DNA of 64,000 nucleotides from the NCBI GenBank assembly GCA_034769895.1, contig CM068373.1, positions 279,961,158 through 280,025,157 of the forward strand. The letters are read 5' to 3'. A program made the translations under genes and the position numbers. A model generated the notes under the pieces. It saw nothing but the letters and a program-made list of their open reading frames with translations. It made no database searches and had not been told where the DNA came from. This document shows positions 10,365 through 21,910 of the stretch, piece after piece (positions within the stretch are counted from its first letter, which is position 1; every line of letters begins with the position of its first letter). This stretch comes from Magicicada septendecula. Its lineage: Eukaryota > Arthropoda > Insecta > Hemiptera > Cicadidae.

Positions 10365-13300
10365 TGTAAACGACCCCTGTATGCCGGTCTTTACAAAAGA
10401 ATAAAAATAAAATGGAAATTTCAATAATAATAGAATTTCCAAACAATAAAATAATTTTGTTTATGTTTATAGAGGTATGTATATTAGATAAATCTGTTTT
10501 TAAAGGGTTCTGTGAAAATTTTAATAACAGGTAAGTATTTTTTGACCGTCGAGCACTTTTTGAAGATTTGCACCAAGTCTGGAGTTAAATAGATTAACTC
10601 CAGGTAATAATCGATTGGTGACTTTCCTTACGGGTCCAATATCTTGTTCAAAATAGAGTATATTCCTTTCACTTAATACCTTCAGCCTTATAAATACCCT
10701 TAAATTACCCTGTGAAATAAATACAGATACAAAATAATAGAAATATAAAGATTTATTGACAATTTTAGATAAATAATCGATATTTTATCGATGGAGAGCA
10801 ATTATCGACTCTGTCTCAGGAATTATCGATTGTCATACAGAGCAAAATTTTATGTTATATTATATTAAAGACAGGTTCTTTGAGCGATTAGGATTAATAG
10901 TCAGAGAAGGGTGACGAGAAAGTATAACATTAACAGTTAACACATATAAATACAATAATTACTATTTAATAGTATTTAAATAATTCAAGTTATGATATTA
11001 GAATAAATGTTTTGTCGAACCAATGAAGACTGATGTGACGTCAGTCTCTACGATGTAGTAGGCAGGTTTCGTTTTCAAGATGGCCGCTCCTTGGGTTGGT
11101 CTCGGCTATTGTATATGCGTCGAGTCAGAAAATTACTATAAAATTACCTTCATCAAGGTCTAAAATGTCCCCGCACTGGTGTAATAAGTCTGTTAATCTA
11201 TTTAGTGTATTCTGGTGAAGTGTTCAGTGTAAACTTGCGTTAGTTAGGTTATTTTCTATTTGTTCAACTATTACGGTTAAGCTTTCAAGTTGCGGTTAGG
11301 TTTGTAGAGTAAATCAGTTGTAATATGATGTTTTACTGTTTACTGTCACTCGTTTAGTGAAGTTAAAGGTTTGTTTTCACTATTGTCGTGAATGTTTTTA
11401 TAGTATTGGCTTCAAAAAGTGTTTAATTTGTCTAACTCTCGTTCACTGATTTCAATGGCTAAAACGTTAGCTTCATGTTCGACTCGGTTTAAAGAACGTT
11501 TTTGTCACACACCTATTCAGCTTGATATTCAACAAAAGACTAATTAACTTGGTCATAAATCTTGCCCAGTTAATCCTTGAAAAAGTATTGTTAACATTTT
11601 TCGATTTCATACACATTAGAAAATATTACATTATATATGGAATTTTTCTATTTTATTCCTTACTTTTATGAATTATTAATCTTATTATTAGTTTAATCAT
11701 CTTATTCCCTTTAAATTGATGTATTATAGTCCATATCTGTAGACATTTTGTGGAAATTAACAAATTTTGTTCACACTTTGGAAATATAGGCTCAAAATTG
11801 GATTTCCGTTTTTATATAAAATTCCTTCCATTTTAAATATTATTAATACTATTATAATAAATTTTAATTAGTCATATTTCTCTTCCTTTCCTTAAAATAC
11901 ATACAAATTACACCTTTGAACTGGTTTTTTGTGTTACTTTGTAGATTTGATATTGCTCTCTAAAATTAATTAATTTATATATTTTGACAATTTACAAAAT
12001 GTTAAGGTATATTTCCTTATTGTCATTTTAATTCATAGGATCATTCCTAGTAGTAGTTAATTGTGTTATCTTATATAAATCTGGGTAGTTTACAGGATTT
12101 ATTAGTGAATTATACTATTTTATATTGGTTCTCTGATTTCACCAAATGGCCTAGATTTTAGAATTTTATATTTCTTTCTTTCTCAATAAATTAAACTTGA
12201 TTCCTCCTCTGACTTTACATAACTACAATTATATGAAAATAACATGATCTATAACTTATTGTTTTGTGTAGTAGTTAATTAACACTACAGTTATTAAAAT
12301 AATTAATTATGAACATTGTTTAGTAATCTGCACAATTTAACATATTGCAGATACAGCTTAAACATATCTCTTTTGACTATTTTCAATCTAACATAGCATA
12401 CCTTTTAGTACATTATTACTGGTATGTAGGTTATTATTTATCAAACATAATTCTTTTTTAAAACACATAACATAAATCTTATTTTCTAATAAACCTTACA
12501 AATACATTTATTTAATACATTGATTTTAGGACTGTGAAATAACAGTCTATCTAAACATGTTACACTTATACATACTATATTAGTACCATTCCTTTTTGGT
12601 TTAAATCATTATTATTGTGATTCCCCACATCAGCAAACATTAATTCCCATACTCTATTTATTATCATCCTTTTTTACAAAGGTCATTTAAATAAGGATTT
12701 ACATAAAAATAATAAAATACTGGAAACCTTCCATTTTATTATTTTATCATGCTGGTTATTATTAGACTTTAAAGTTGTGATATAGCATACTACTAAGTTA
12801 TAGTATCACCAACTTTAAGTTTATTGCATTTTTTTAAAAAACACTTATACAAATTCACTTTCACTGTTGGTTCTGATATTCTGAGTCTTATTATCTCAGA
12901 CCAGACCTTTAGTCATCATGGACCGTTAAGACTAGTTTATTTTCTTTATTACACAATAGCTTTAGCCGGTGCACTTCTTATAACGCTATACAACACTTTA
13001 GTTTTCTCAATAATTACATTTTTATAAGATTTTGGGGATGTTATACTTTCTTTGGCATAGTTTTTGTGGGTTTGGGATTGATAGTAGTTTATATAATAAT
13101 AGGCTTTACTACGGTGTTTCTTTCATACTATGTCTTCCTCTCCTCCTGTCTTCCTTCTTGTCCTTCTTCATATCTTCCTTCTGGTATTCATTCTTGTCCC
13201 TCTTCTAGTTTTCATTCTTGTCCCTCGTCTAGTCTTCACTCTTCTGTTCTTCTTTCCTCATTCTTGGGAACCAAGGTACTTGGTGTTATCACGACTGAGG

Positions 13301-13674
13301 TTTAGTTTGGAGTATTGAATTTCTTCACTGAACTGACTTTATTCTTCTATTTGTTTTTAGAGTATTTTGGTATTCACCACTCTTTGATTGAGTCTCTTTT
13401 TTCGGGATATTGTCTTATGTAACTGGTTTACTGCTCTGAGCTTCCTGGGCAACGTACTGGTATTATTTATGAGTTGATGAGTTGCTTCAATACTTTCTTT
13501 GGTTTCTTTTAACAGTGGTTTTTATATATTATGTAGTGAGGATTTTTATCTTATTGTGTTTCATTCCTCTGATTTATTTAAATGTCATTTAATATTATTA
13601 CAACATTTTTTGATGTAATTAAATTTTATCATTTCATATGATTTACAATGTAGTGGATTTTCTGTCACGCTACA
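10365..13674 (-). repeat. 5' LTR of Element 1 (complete, 3310 bp)
   Basis: Complete LTR with TG...CA ends: TGTAGCGTGACAG on the minus strand at 13674, and TTTACA at 10365. It aligns over 2.47 kb with positions 1-2473 at more than 99% identity. It must hold the promoter and polyadenylation signal of the element; I could not place a TATA box with confidence in such AT-rich sequence. At 3.3 kb it is unusually long for an insect gypsy LTR. Confidence 0.94.
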
Positions 13675-14083
13675 ATATGTGTGTATAGCGATAAGTGTGC
13701 GCTATGTGTATTTATGTAACTATTTATTTATGTGTATTTATGTATTTATATTGATTGATGTTATATTTATTTATATTTGGGAGATACTATTATGCTGATG
13801 TTTACATGCATTATAATTTGATGAGATGATACGTGCATATTTTCAGAGGAGTGTAATGACAGGGAGTGATACTTGCATGTTATTTGAAATAGTGAATAAA
13901 ATTGTTATTGTTGCTAAACAACGAGTTTAATTGCAAGTCCCGTCATACCGGACCCAGCGCAGTTTTGGCTTCCCTAGGCTCTGGCCTAGTTTTAAATAAC
14001 TAGTGGCCCCTCTTTCAAAAAAAAATAAATAATAAAAAAAAAGGTTTTTTTTATAAAGTCTAAAAGTTGAAAGAGGGGTTACA
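13675..14083 (+). repeat. Fragment of a C-type LTR
   Basis: Its reverse complement matches the first ~370 bp of the LTR at 31500 and 46650. Shared features are a TGTAACCCCTCTTTC terminus, a second GAAAGAGGGG-type copy, CTAGGCCAGAGCCTAG, GAAGCCAAAA, and GACGGGACTTGCAAT. It is the 3' end of an LTR in plus orientation, ending GGGGTTACA at 14083. Its other part was separated by Element 1, which inserted in a TA/TG-rich stretch at 13674. What follows is not a primer-binding site, so this is probably a solo LTR or a 3' LTR inserted in the leader of Element D. Confidence 0.8.
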
Positions 14084-14137
14084 GATGTTATATATGTTAG
14101 TATTTTGATTCAAAAGTAATAATTTTACCATTATAAA

Positions 14138-14788
14138 ATGGAGAATCAAGAGTTGAGTTTAGAAAGCACTCGTACAGAGTCAATGATGACCGATAATGTA
14201 GCAGCACAATCTACTCCAATGACGACACGAGTCAAAAAGTTGTCAACGGAAGATATGTTTAATTTCATGAAAACAATATCTGATAACTTGAGTAGTGTTA
14301 ACGTAAAATTTGACGTTCAGAACAACAAATTCGATGAACAGAATAGTAAATTTGATATTCAGAACAGTAAATCTGATGAAATGAATAAACGTCTGAACGA
14401 GATTGATGAAAGTTTTAGTACATTTAAAGACCAAATAGTAGAATCAATAAATAGTAGTTGTGAGAAAAAGTTTGATGAGATGAATAAAAATTTAGAAGTT
14501 AAATTTAATCAGATACTGAATAAGAAGTTAGATGACAATGTTAAGGGTATGACAAATATTAATAATGACGAAATAGTGGAAGATGTAGTGTTAGATAATA
14601 AAGTATTGACTAGTGAAGATAATGATGTTAATTACAATTCTGAGGTAAGTAGGAGTGATAATTATGACAATATAAGTGAACATATGATGTTAAAGAATAA
14701 TGGGGTAAATATTGAGAGTACTGATGAAGTTTTAGGATGTATTAATGGAATGTTAGTGTGTGTTGATGGGTTTAAAGAGAGTGGGTGA
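14138..14788 (+). CDS. Element D gag-like protein, N-terminal part
   Basis: A 216-codon ORF with no enzymatic motif. Residues about 50-90 are heptads of the type KFDxQNS (KFDVQNN, KFDEQNS, KFDIQNS), predicting a coiled coil. It aligns in layout with the ORF of Element A at 33247: Ser/Thr-rich start, coiled coil, acidic Asn-rich part, and a Cys-Val ending (GMLVCV against EMLMCV). Both begin soon after TATTTTGA...TATAAA ATG. By analogy with the Element 1 Gag, which also has an N-terminal coiled coil, this is probably a Gag relative. The frame is lost near 14780 and homologous coding continues in another frame. Confidence 0.6.
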   Translation: MENQELSLESTRTESMMTDNVAAQSTPMTTRVKKLSTEDMFNFMKTISDNLSSVNVKFDVQNNKFDEQNSKFDIQNSKSDEMNKRLNEIDESFSTFKDQIVESINSSCEKKFDEMNKNLEVKFNQILNKKLDDNVKGMTNINNDEIVEDVVLDNKVLTSEDNDVNYNSEVSRSDNYDNISEHMMLKNNGVNIESTDEVLGCINGMLVCVDGFKESG

Positions 14789-15427
14789 AGAGAGTTATAT
14801 TGTGGGTATGAAGCAGAGGGTAAATTTTTTTCGAGGTGTTGTGGGGGGTGAAGAAAAGTCTTCACGAAGGTATTGGGTAGAAAAGTGTTCTACTGATAAT
14901 TGTTTTTTGAAGTTTTTTATTGTTCCTGGAGAAATCAGGAAATGTTTTAATGAGTTAGTACCCTCTGCATGGAGTGAGAGAGAAAATGTGATATGGTGTT
15001 GTGATGAGAGAAAGAGAGAGGTAGAGATTTTTGAAATAAATAGAGGTTATGACAGGTTAGTGCAGGTGTTAGATCTTGAGAGAGACGAAAAAGTAACTTA
15101 CCTTGTAAAAGAGAGATAGATGAATATTTTAATAATATCTTTAGAAACGATATTAACTTACCTGATATAATAGTAGAGGAATATAAAAATGATAAAATAG
15201 CTTACCTGACGTTAACCAATAATACTGATGGAGACTGGACAAAAATAACAAATATTGACAAGGTTTATGAAATAATAAAAGGAAATAATCCTATAAATTA
15301 TAATGGTAGAATGAAGGTCATAGAGTTAATGGGTTATAATAATAATAATAATAATAACACATTGTATGTGGATAACAATGATGTATTTTATAAATATATT
15401 CGTTATATATATGATGATGGAGGTTGA
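14760..15427 (+). pseudogene. Element D gag-like protein, C-terminal part (frameshifted)
   Basis: The coding continues in the frame 14760-15119, stops at TAG 15117, then continues in another open frame (15116-15427) ending IYDDGG and a stop. Element A ends its second ORF with the same IYDDGG-stop, which shows that both frames derive from one ancestral protein. It contains VPSAWSERENVIWCCDERK, matching VPSVRNDC...GCGDEREL in A. An (AAT)n run at about 15337-15356 encodes polyasparagine. At least two frame breaks are present. I recognise no known domain. Confidence 0.55.
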
Positions 15428-16262
15428 AATTAAAATGAGTGAATGGACAATTTTTAAATATTGTAATTTATGGTAATGACCTTGCTGACTTGGAAAATGA
15501 ATTGTGATAAAGTGAATAATTAATGACGAGTAATTTGTAAATAATTGATAGTGAAATTAGTGGTGTGTATTGTAACAAGTATATAATGTAAGCAATGTGT
15601 GTAGGTAATTGTTTTAATAATAATAAGATTATTTCAGTAGACTAAATAAATAATGAGAATAATTTTGAAGACAGTAATTAATGAATTGTAATTGTTTTGA
15701 TAATGTTGCGTTTTCAATAATTGATTTAATTAAAATAATTTTTAGAGGTTTAAATAATTTTGATTGATTTAAAATGTTATATAATTGAATTTTCTAATGA
15801 ATTTAAATTATTTTATGAGGTTTAATTTGATAATAATTAATGAATAAATAAATGTTAAAATGTTTAGTTTGTGGAATGTCTAGGCGTGTAAATAAATAAT
15901 TTTAGTGGGGCAGTGTGTTCAAACAAAATTTACTTTTTATTTAATAAAATTTATTATGTAATAATAAAATGTAACAAGGTCACGAGTAAATAGAATTTGA
16001 AGATGAAATTAAAATTGTAAGTTATGTAATTTTGGTAAATCTTAAATGTGAATTGTTTATTTTCATGTAATGACAACAACGTTAAGTGTAAATGGATTAG
16101 TTTAAGTGACTAAGTAAATATTTTGTTGTACTTATTATTTTATGTTAATGAAGGTCAAGGTAGGGAAAGTTAAGAAAGAAATGTATGAGGTTAAAACACC
16201 ACCAAGACTAGAAATGTCATGTAATGTAAATTGTTAATTTTAAACAAAAATATCTTTTACTT
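15428..16262 (+). other. AT-rich non-coding spacer in Element D
   Basis: About 830 bp of very AT-rich sequence (TAATTGTTTTAATAAT-type) without ORFs. It matches loosely the spacer 34682-35687 in Element A. Nothing else recognised. Confidence 0.6.
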
Positions 16263-16688
16263 GTGATTCCCCAACTTTTCGGGCGGTCACGGCCTCACCG
16301 AACCCTGACCGTGGAATTGGTTTAGCTTTAACAGCTATGGTTGGGGCTCATTGCGTCACGTTCTGCCTTAACTGGCCATAGCTGTTATCGTTGTAAAGGT
16401 GAATTTAGAAATTGATGGGGGGGTAATTTAGGGGAATCACCAAATTATGGAACAGCGGCTATCACTCTGTTCGCGTAGGAACAGTAAAGAAAGGTGATAG
16501 ACCCGCATTAGGGGCGTATAATATGTAACTTTAGATATTATATCTAGCTTTTATAATGTAACGCAGAAGCAAGGACAAGGAGATGACAAAATTCCTCCAA
16601 AACTTCAGTCCTTGTGGAAGCAACTGGACGCCACAGTCCAGGGGGGTCATAGTGTGTGTGGATAAAGGAGGTTACTCGGGGGAGTAAC
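16263..16688 (+). ncRNA. Conserved structured RNA region in Element D
   Basis: The helices are shared with Element A (35688-36098). P1: GTGATTCCCC 16263-16272 with GGGGAATCAC 16431-16440. P2: CGGTCA 16284-16289 with TGACCG 16306-16311. P3: 16329-16340 with 16376-16387, 12 bp. P4: CTATCAC 16459-16465 with GTGATAG 16494-16500. P4a: CTGTTC 16467-16472 with GAACAG 16479-16484. P5: CAAGGAC 16570-16576 with GTCCTTG 16608-16614. P6: CTGGAC 16624-16629 with GTCCAG 16636-16641, loop GCCACA. P7: GTTACTC 16671-16677 with GAGTAAC 16682-16688. Several pairs differ from A on both sides, so the fold rather than the sequence is conserved. Its function is unknown; packaging, dimerisation, internal translation start or a ribozyme are possibilities. 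Confidence 0.75.
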
Positions 16689-18233
16689 AAATTAAAAATT
16701 TGTTGTAATTTAATAATGATGACTCGCTACTGAGATAACTAAATAATTTTGTTTTGATTTGAGAAATGGATGCACTAGATGTTTCCTATATTGTGTTTAT
16801 TATGTCTTATTGTATTAATTGCATGTAGTATGTTAGGGATAAGGATTATAAAAATGTAATAATATTTTATAGAATAAGTTTTTAATGTGTTTAAAGACTT
16901 TAGATAAATAATGAAATAAATTTGAAATAATTAAAATTTTCAATGGGTTGTAAAAGATAGAAGTGGGGTGATAGTAATTGTTTAAGTAAAACATTTGAGT
17001 CAGTCCAAGTTGAATATAGATGGGTGTTAAAGAGAATAAGAGATGAAATAAAAGTAAGATAGAAATTGAGTATAAGTGGAGACACAGTAGAAATGGAGAA
17101 TTTATGTGGAGAAATGAGAGTGATATATTGATGTTTATAAGTGATGATGTTATTTTGTAGGTGAAGGTGATGTAATGGGAGAGTAATTATTAGGTAAGTG
17201 GGAATTTTGTAAGGGGGGTGGTGTAAGGAGTCCAACGAAAGGTGTTGGGACAGGAAGGGACCATTTAGCGCCGGAAAGGGTTACCTAGGGGGAGTCCGGG
17301 AACCAGATAAGGGAATGAGCTGGTAAGTGGGAATACACATCCTGAGTACAAAGGGGTAGAGAGTATTTTGTGATAAGGGTAGAATGATGCGAAATGAGTT
17401 AGAGTAGTTAGTTAGAGGTAGAGAAGGGTTGGTAGATTTTTTGGGAGATGGGTGTCATACTAGATAAAGATTTTGCAAGTGAGCGTTAGAGTCATAAAAG
17501 GGGAAGATTATGGGTAAATGCCAAGTTGATAAAGTGAATTGTAATGAATAACTGAGAATCACCCAAATTGATACAATATGTAAAACGAAGGTTGAAAAAA
17601 AAAATTATTTTTTTTGGGAAATGAATTAATAAAAGTTAAATTGAGATTAAAATGTAATTTTTATAATTTTATATGCAAATTTAAAAATGTAAAGTGTGTA
17701 ATTTTTGGACAAACCTAAATGTGAATTGTTTATTTTTAATGTAATAACAACAATGTTTATTATGATGTACTTAGATGATTTTGTGTTAATTTGAGATATA
17801 GAATAGGGAGATGTTTAAGGACATAAGGTGTTTAGATGTAATTGATTTGGTTATGTTATGTATTCATATATATGTTAGAGGTTAAGTGAAAACAAAACCA
17901 GTGCTTCTTAACGCAAACCAGCACCGCTAGGGGGAAACAGATCAGTTGGGGATATAGTGTTGTACAAGGCCACTAGTTGATATTTTAATTTGTTGTTTCA
18001 GTGTTTGGTGATGCTGTGGCGGCGGTCCTGAGCTGGCCAGCGCGTCAGAGCAGGGGCGTTATCTACCTGGCTGACTTTATGGTGTTGGGATCTCGAGAGA
18101 GAAGTCCAGTAATGTCATTCAGATGCGGTCACAGTCATTGGACCAAGGGTGAGTTAATATATTTTTGTTTGTAAACCATAAAGGGGGTTGTGGCGACATA
18201 TCCTGGCTGATCCCTTTAGCAAGTATGAGTGTG
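16689..18233 (+). other. Non-coding downstream part of Element D with conserved blocks
   Basis: No credible ORF. Two blocks match Element A. The first, 17225-17365, includes CCAGATAA.GGGAATGAG and AGTACAAAGGGGTAGAGAG, matching 36925-37080. The second, about 18085-18145, includes GGTGTTGGGATCTC and GAGAAGTCCAGT, matching about 38255-38310. The rest is AT-rich and diverged. Confidence 0.6.
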
Positions 18234-18283
18234 TCAATGAGAGTTTTTATGCTTCGGCATAAAACCTCTCATTGAGGGGGTAT
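18234..18283 (+). promoter_or_regulatory. Polypurine tract with adjoining UUCG-capped hairpin, Element D
   Basis: TCAATGAGAG (18234-18243) pairs with CTCTCATTGA (18266-18275). The inner stem TTTTATGC (18245-18252) pairs with GCATAAAA (18257-18264), closed by a C(UUCG)G tetraloop. The polypurine tract GAGGGGG follows at once, then TAT and the LTR start TGTAACG at 18284. Element A has the same outer stem and tract (38394-38444) with a different but still paired inner stem. Confidence 0.8.
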
Positions 18284-18990
18284 TGTAACGGGACATTTTG
18301 GCCTACCCGGGGAATAAAAAATCATTGTATTTTGAATTAAAGCAAATAGCATTTTTTACGATGTAATAATAATTTTGGGAAATGTATACATAAATTGATG
18401 AGAAGGTAAATTTTGTTGGTAGTGAAGTTGGCAGCAGTGATGGTGAATTTATTCATAAAATTATAAAGACGCAATAGACAACCAGCGAAATTGAGTCAAG
18501 GTCAGTTCCAATGACTTACAAACGGTAAACAAGTTATGTAACTAACAGCATCGCACGATATTACGTCAACGACGATCCCCAAGCTGGAATGTAGGTGTGT
18601 CAACGCCAGCAGCTTCATCGCACTCACAGAACAAAGGCAGTCGGCAAACAACAACTATAAGTGTCGGACGCATGTAATCGTCGTGTCCGCCGGCTAGCCG
18701 GCTAGGCGAAGTTTTCGTCGCCCGCAAAACAACAAAATGTGAATAACAGTTTTTAAAGTTGACGTTAAATTGAAATTACACCTAAATAACGTAAAATGAA
18801 CAGTTTTCGGAAATTAACAGTTAAAATAAAAAATGTGCGCGTCTAGAGCCAAGTGACGTCTTCTGGACTAAAAATATAACAGCTAAGTAATCTACAAGAA
18901 TATACATAAAAACAAAGCTTTCAATTTTTTGGTTAAAATATTCAAAAGTTTAATATTTTCATACTTAATAGAGCTCTTAAAATCTGGGGG
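18284..18990 (+). repeat. 3' LTR of Element D (3' end unresolved)
   Basis: Starts TGTAACGGGACATTTTGG right after the polypurine tract, resembling TGTAACGTGTCAAAATTGGG of Element A. The remainder is too diverged from A to fix the end. The A LTR is about 1.2 kb, so the D LTR could extend to the hAT insertion at 19186. Confidence 0.55.

Positions 18991-18992
<2 letters not shown>

Positions 18993-19065
<73 letters not shown>
18993..19065. repeat. (GT)n microsatellite
   Basis: About 36 uninterrupted GT units. Confidence 0.98.
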
Positions 19066-19067
<2 letters not shown>

Positions 19068-19177
19068 GCGCTGGTTTTCGTTATGTTGTAGTTGTAGCGA
19101 ATTATTTTGTATTTATATTATATCTTACTGTGAATACTACTTAAACAAATGATCTATTTTATGAATACTTATTCTTG

Positions 19178-19185
19178 AATATTAC
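19178..19185. repeat. Target-site duplication of hAT element, left copy
   Basis: AATATTAC, identical to 29008-29015. Eight bases is the length expected for hAT elements. Confidence 0.93.
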
Positions 19186-20012
19186 TAAGGATGGGTTGAG
19201 GATCTGGTCGAATCTTGGATTCGGCCGAATCCGACTGGGTTCGGTTTCGAAGATTCGACGGGAATAAAATAAAAACAATAAACAGTTCGAATCCCGAATC
19301 CGGGTCTATTCGAGTAAAAGAAAATAACAAGAGACTGTTTCAAAACAATCAGAAATTATTTCATTGCCGCTGTATTTTATTCTTAACTGTATACTGTATA
19401 CGTCTATACATTCACAAAATCGCATGTACCGGTACCCAGCTCCTATTTTTTCATAATTTCGTTTTAATACATCCGTCTTTGGTTCATACAAATTCCAGAC
19501 TAGTAAAAATTTATAATTTATTCTTGAACAGATTTATTTAATAATAATAATAACGAAATATTTATTGTGATTATTGTATTTATAATTATTCAAATAAGTA
19601 CGTGCATGAAAGTAATGGCTAAGGTTGAAAGCAATAAGCCATCCTTGCAGCATACCGAGCTAACTTTTAATGGGGAGTTGCCATGGAAACAAATGTGCTG
19701 TGTTAGTTGGAATTTAGCAGTCAGCCTTATCAGTTGTTCGTGTTATCTGTACAGTATTCCATTGTGCATTGTGCATGTTTGATTTCATTGTGTTCGTTTT
19801 GTCAGTACCATATTATTTACGTTTCATTTCGTAGTGTTCGTTCGTGTTATCGTTATCGGTACCGTATTATTTAAGTTTGATTTCGTAGTGTTCGTTTCGT
19901 CAGTAGGTACCGTATTATTTACATATGATTTTGTAGTGTCGTTTCGTTTCTTATTCTAATTTTATTTTACCCGGTTGTGAGTACATATAGTTGTACCACA
20001 GCTGTTACTTTT

Positions 20013-21771
20013 TAGTTCAGTAAGCGCAGCTTTTCACGTAACGAAATTTTGACTGTCGATGGAATTTCATGAAATTTGATATGTATGTTCTATATGCACT
20101 CTACAACAAAGTTAAAAAAATTAAACTGTACGCTTTCTATTTGGGGGTGAGAACCACCCCTTTTTCAAGGGTGATTGACAACAACAAAAATTAACCCCAG
20201 GATCCAATGGACAATCAAATTCTAAGCAAAAAAGTCTGTATGCAACTTTTTTGAAAAATGCGATGTTTTTGAGTTATTCCAAATCAACATTTTCGATTTT
20301 TACCCGCCAAAAACAGGATTTTAGCGTAATTTTTAGCGAATAACTAAAAAATGTTTGAGTTTATAGTAAAAATGAATAGGACCAAAATTATTCTACACAA
20401 AATAACAAACAAAATGCGTTTTGGCCGGGTTTTAATCCACGAGTTGTTTTTAAGATATGGCCGTGAGAAGTTGTTACTTGCAAATTTTTTGCCTGCACTA
20501 ACAAAGTTTAACCCTTCCTACTAACCGAGAAAAATACTTTTGACTATAAAATGTCTAGTGCATATTGATGGTCTATTAATATCCTTTAAATTAATCATTA
20601 TCCGGATTTTCTGTCTTTAAAATAAAAATCATAAAAATTGCGCATTTTTTGAAGTTTTTCCCAACTCTGCCCCGCGCGATGTTTCCCACATGTCCAAAAA
20701 TAGACATAATTAAAAATTTTTCTAGAGTTAACTTATACATACCATAAGGACCAACTAAAAATTATTTAGATTTATTTCGGTGCTCTTGACAAAAATGGCG
20801 GTGATTTTCCTTTTTTCACATTTTCGGAAATTTGCAAATCTTAATACATTTTGTGAAATTGCGGAATAAGGATTAACTTAGGCAAAAATGTTATGCAGAT
20901 CAAAGTCAAAGTACACAATTAAATGACTAAAATGCCTCGTGTTCCATGTTTTTATCTGTCATCGTTACAAAGATACAGCTGTCACAAGGTGGTCAAATAC
21001 CGAATTTAAGGGGTGGCTTTTTCCTTTGACCTTGAATATTTTTTGTCGTTCAAATTTTAGACAGATTAGTCCTCAGGACATTATTTGTAAGGGTTGAAAT
21101 TATCTATCTATTCGTTTTTGAATTATTTGTGTACAGTTAAAATGAACAAAGTTATAGCTACATTTATTTATTTTACTATCTATTTATTAATAGGGGTGGT
21201 TCACCCTGATATAGTGGATGAAAAACTTTCCTAGCATCTTATTTGAATTTATCGACCTCAAAAACATCCAGAAACAAATTTTCAGTCATTTTTTTTATTT
21301 ATTTTAATTTTAATTTTTTAATTACAGGGGTAGTTTTCACTTTCTTACGTCGTCGCCACGCATATTTGTGTCTATCCTGGACATGGTATTACATAGTAGT
21401 CTTTGATATTGGTCTAAAAACTAATTATACACCAAAACGCGGCATTAAGAATGCTAATGTTCTCATAACCACCCCCGAAAAATTGTCGATATCACCCCAA
21501 ATATAGAATTAATGTTAATTATCATGTCATATTTACATTCAGCACCCTTCAAACCTCACCCAAACAAATTTGCAGCCTCTAATTCCAATTTTTGTCTTCC
21601 ACATATTTTTGGGGGTGGTTTTCACCCTTTAGGGGTGAAAGCGTATAATTATTATTTTTTAATTTTGATCTAGGACCCAAATGGAGTATATAAACAAAAT
21701 ATCATGTTGATACATGTACAGTCAAAATTTTGTTACGTTTTGGCGTTTTTTCCGCTCTCCTTACTGGACTA
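20013..21771. mobile_element. Non-autonomous TIR element nested in the hAT
   Basis: The left end TAGTTCAGTAAGCGCAGC...AAATTTTGACTGT is mirrored by the right end (reverse complement TAGTCCAGTAAGGAGAGC...AAATTTTGACTGT), giving imperfect inverted repeats of about 45-60 bp. The interior has no convincing ORF; the one at 21243-21506 resembles nothing I know. T-rich flanks prevent calling a target duplication, so the superfamily is unresolved. Confidence 0.6.
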
Positions 21772-21910
21772 TTTATTTTTATTGAATTCTACAGAATTTT
21801 TCCATATTTCACCTGCTGGATAGTATTTTTGGCACAGAATCGTTGTTTTTTTGACAATTTCCCTGAACTAGTAATAAATTAATAGTGATCGTGTGTAGAA
21901 ACCCAAAATC

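Larger units (their letters stand above)
1..13674 (-). mobile_element. Element 1: Ty3/gypsy LTR retrotransposon, apparently intact
   Basis: The order on the minus strand is 5' LTR (10365-13674), primer-binding site, gag (8007-10295), pol (4618-8022), a 2.1-kb non-coding 3' part, a polypurine tract and the 3' LTR (1-2473, continuing off the window). Both genes are open. The two LTRs differ in the 2.47 kb that can be compared by only about five substitutions and one 1-bp indel that I noticed, so the insertion is recent. Gag and Pol are joined by a -1 frameshift signal. There is no env-like ORF. The right flank begins ATAT; the left flank is outside the window, so the target duplication cannot be checked. 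Confidence 0.93.
14084..18990 (+). mobile_element. Element D: non-autonomous LTR retroelement, 5'-truncated
   Basis: D is collinear with Element A over a gag-like gene, a structured non-coding region, two further conserved blocks (17225-17365 and about 18060-18150), a hairpin at the polypurine tract and an LTR starting TGTAACG. It has no pol. The 5' LTR and primer-binding site are missing, cut off where the C-type LTR ends at 14083. The 3' LTR starts at 18284; its end is not resolved, and it may run into the (GT)n tract or up to the hAT insertion at 19186. Confidence 0.8.

Noticed and set aside
13675..14083. C-type LTR fragment as the 5' LTR of Element D
   Set aside because: No primer-binding site follows it, and the 3' LTR of D starts TGTAACGGG like Element A, unlike the C-type LTR.
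18929..19144. ORF with alternating Cys-Val run
   Set aside because: It is the translation of the (GT)n microsatellite.
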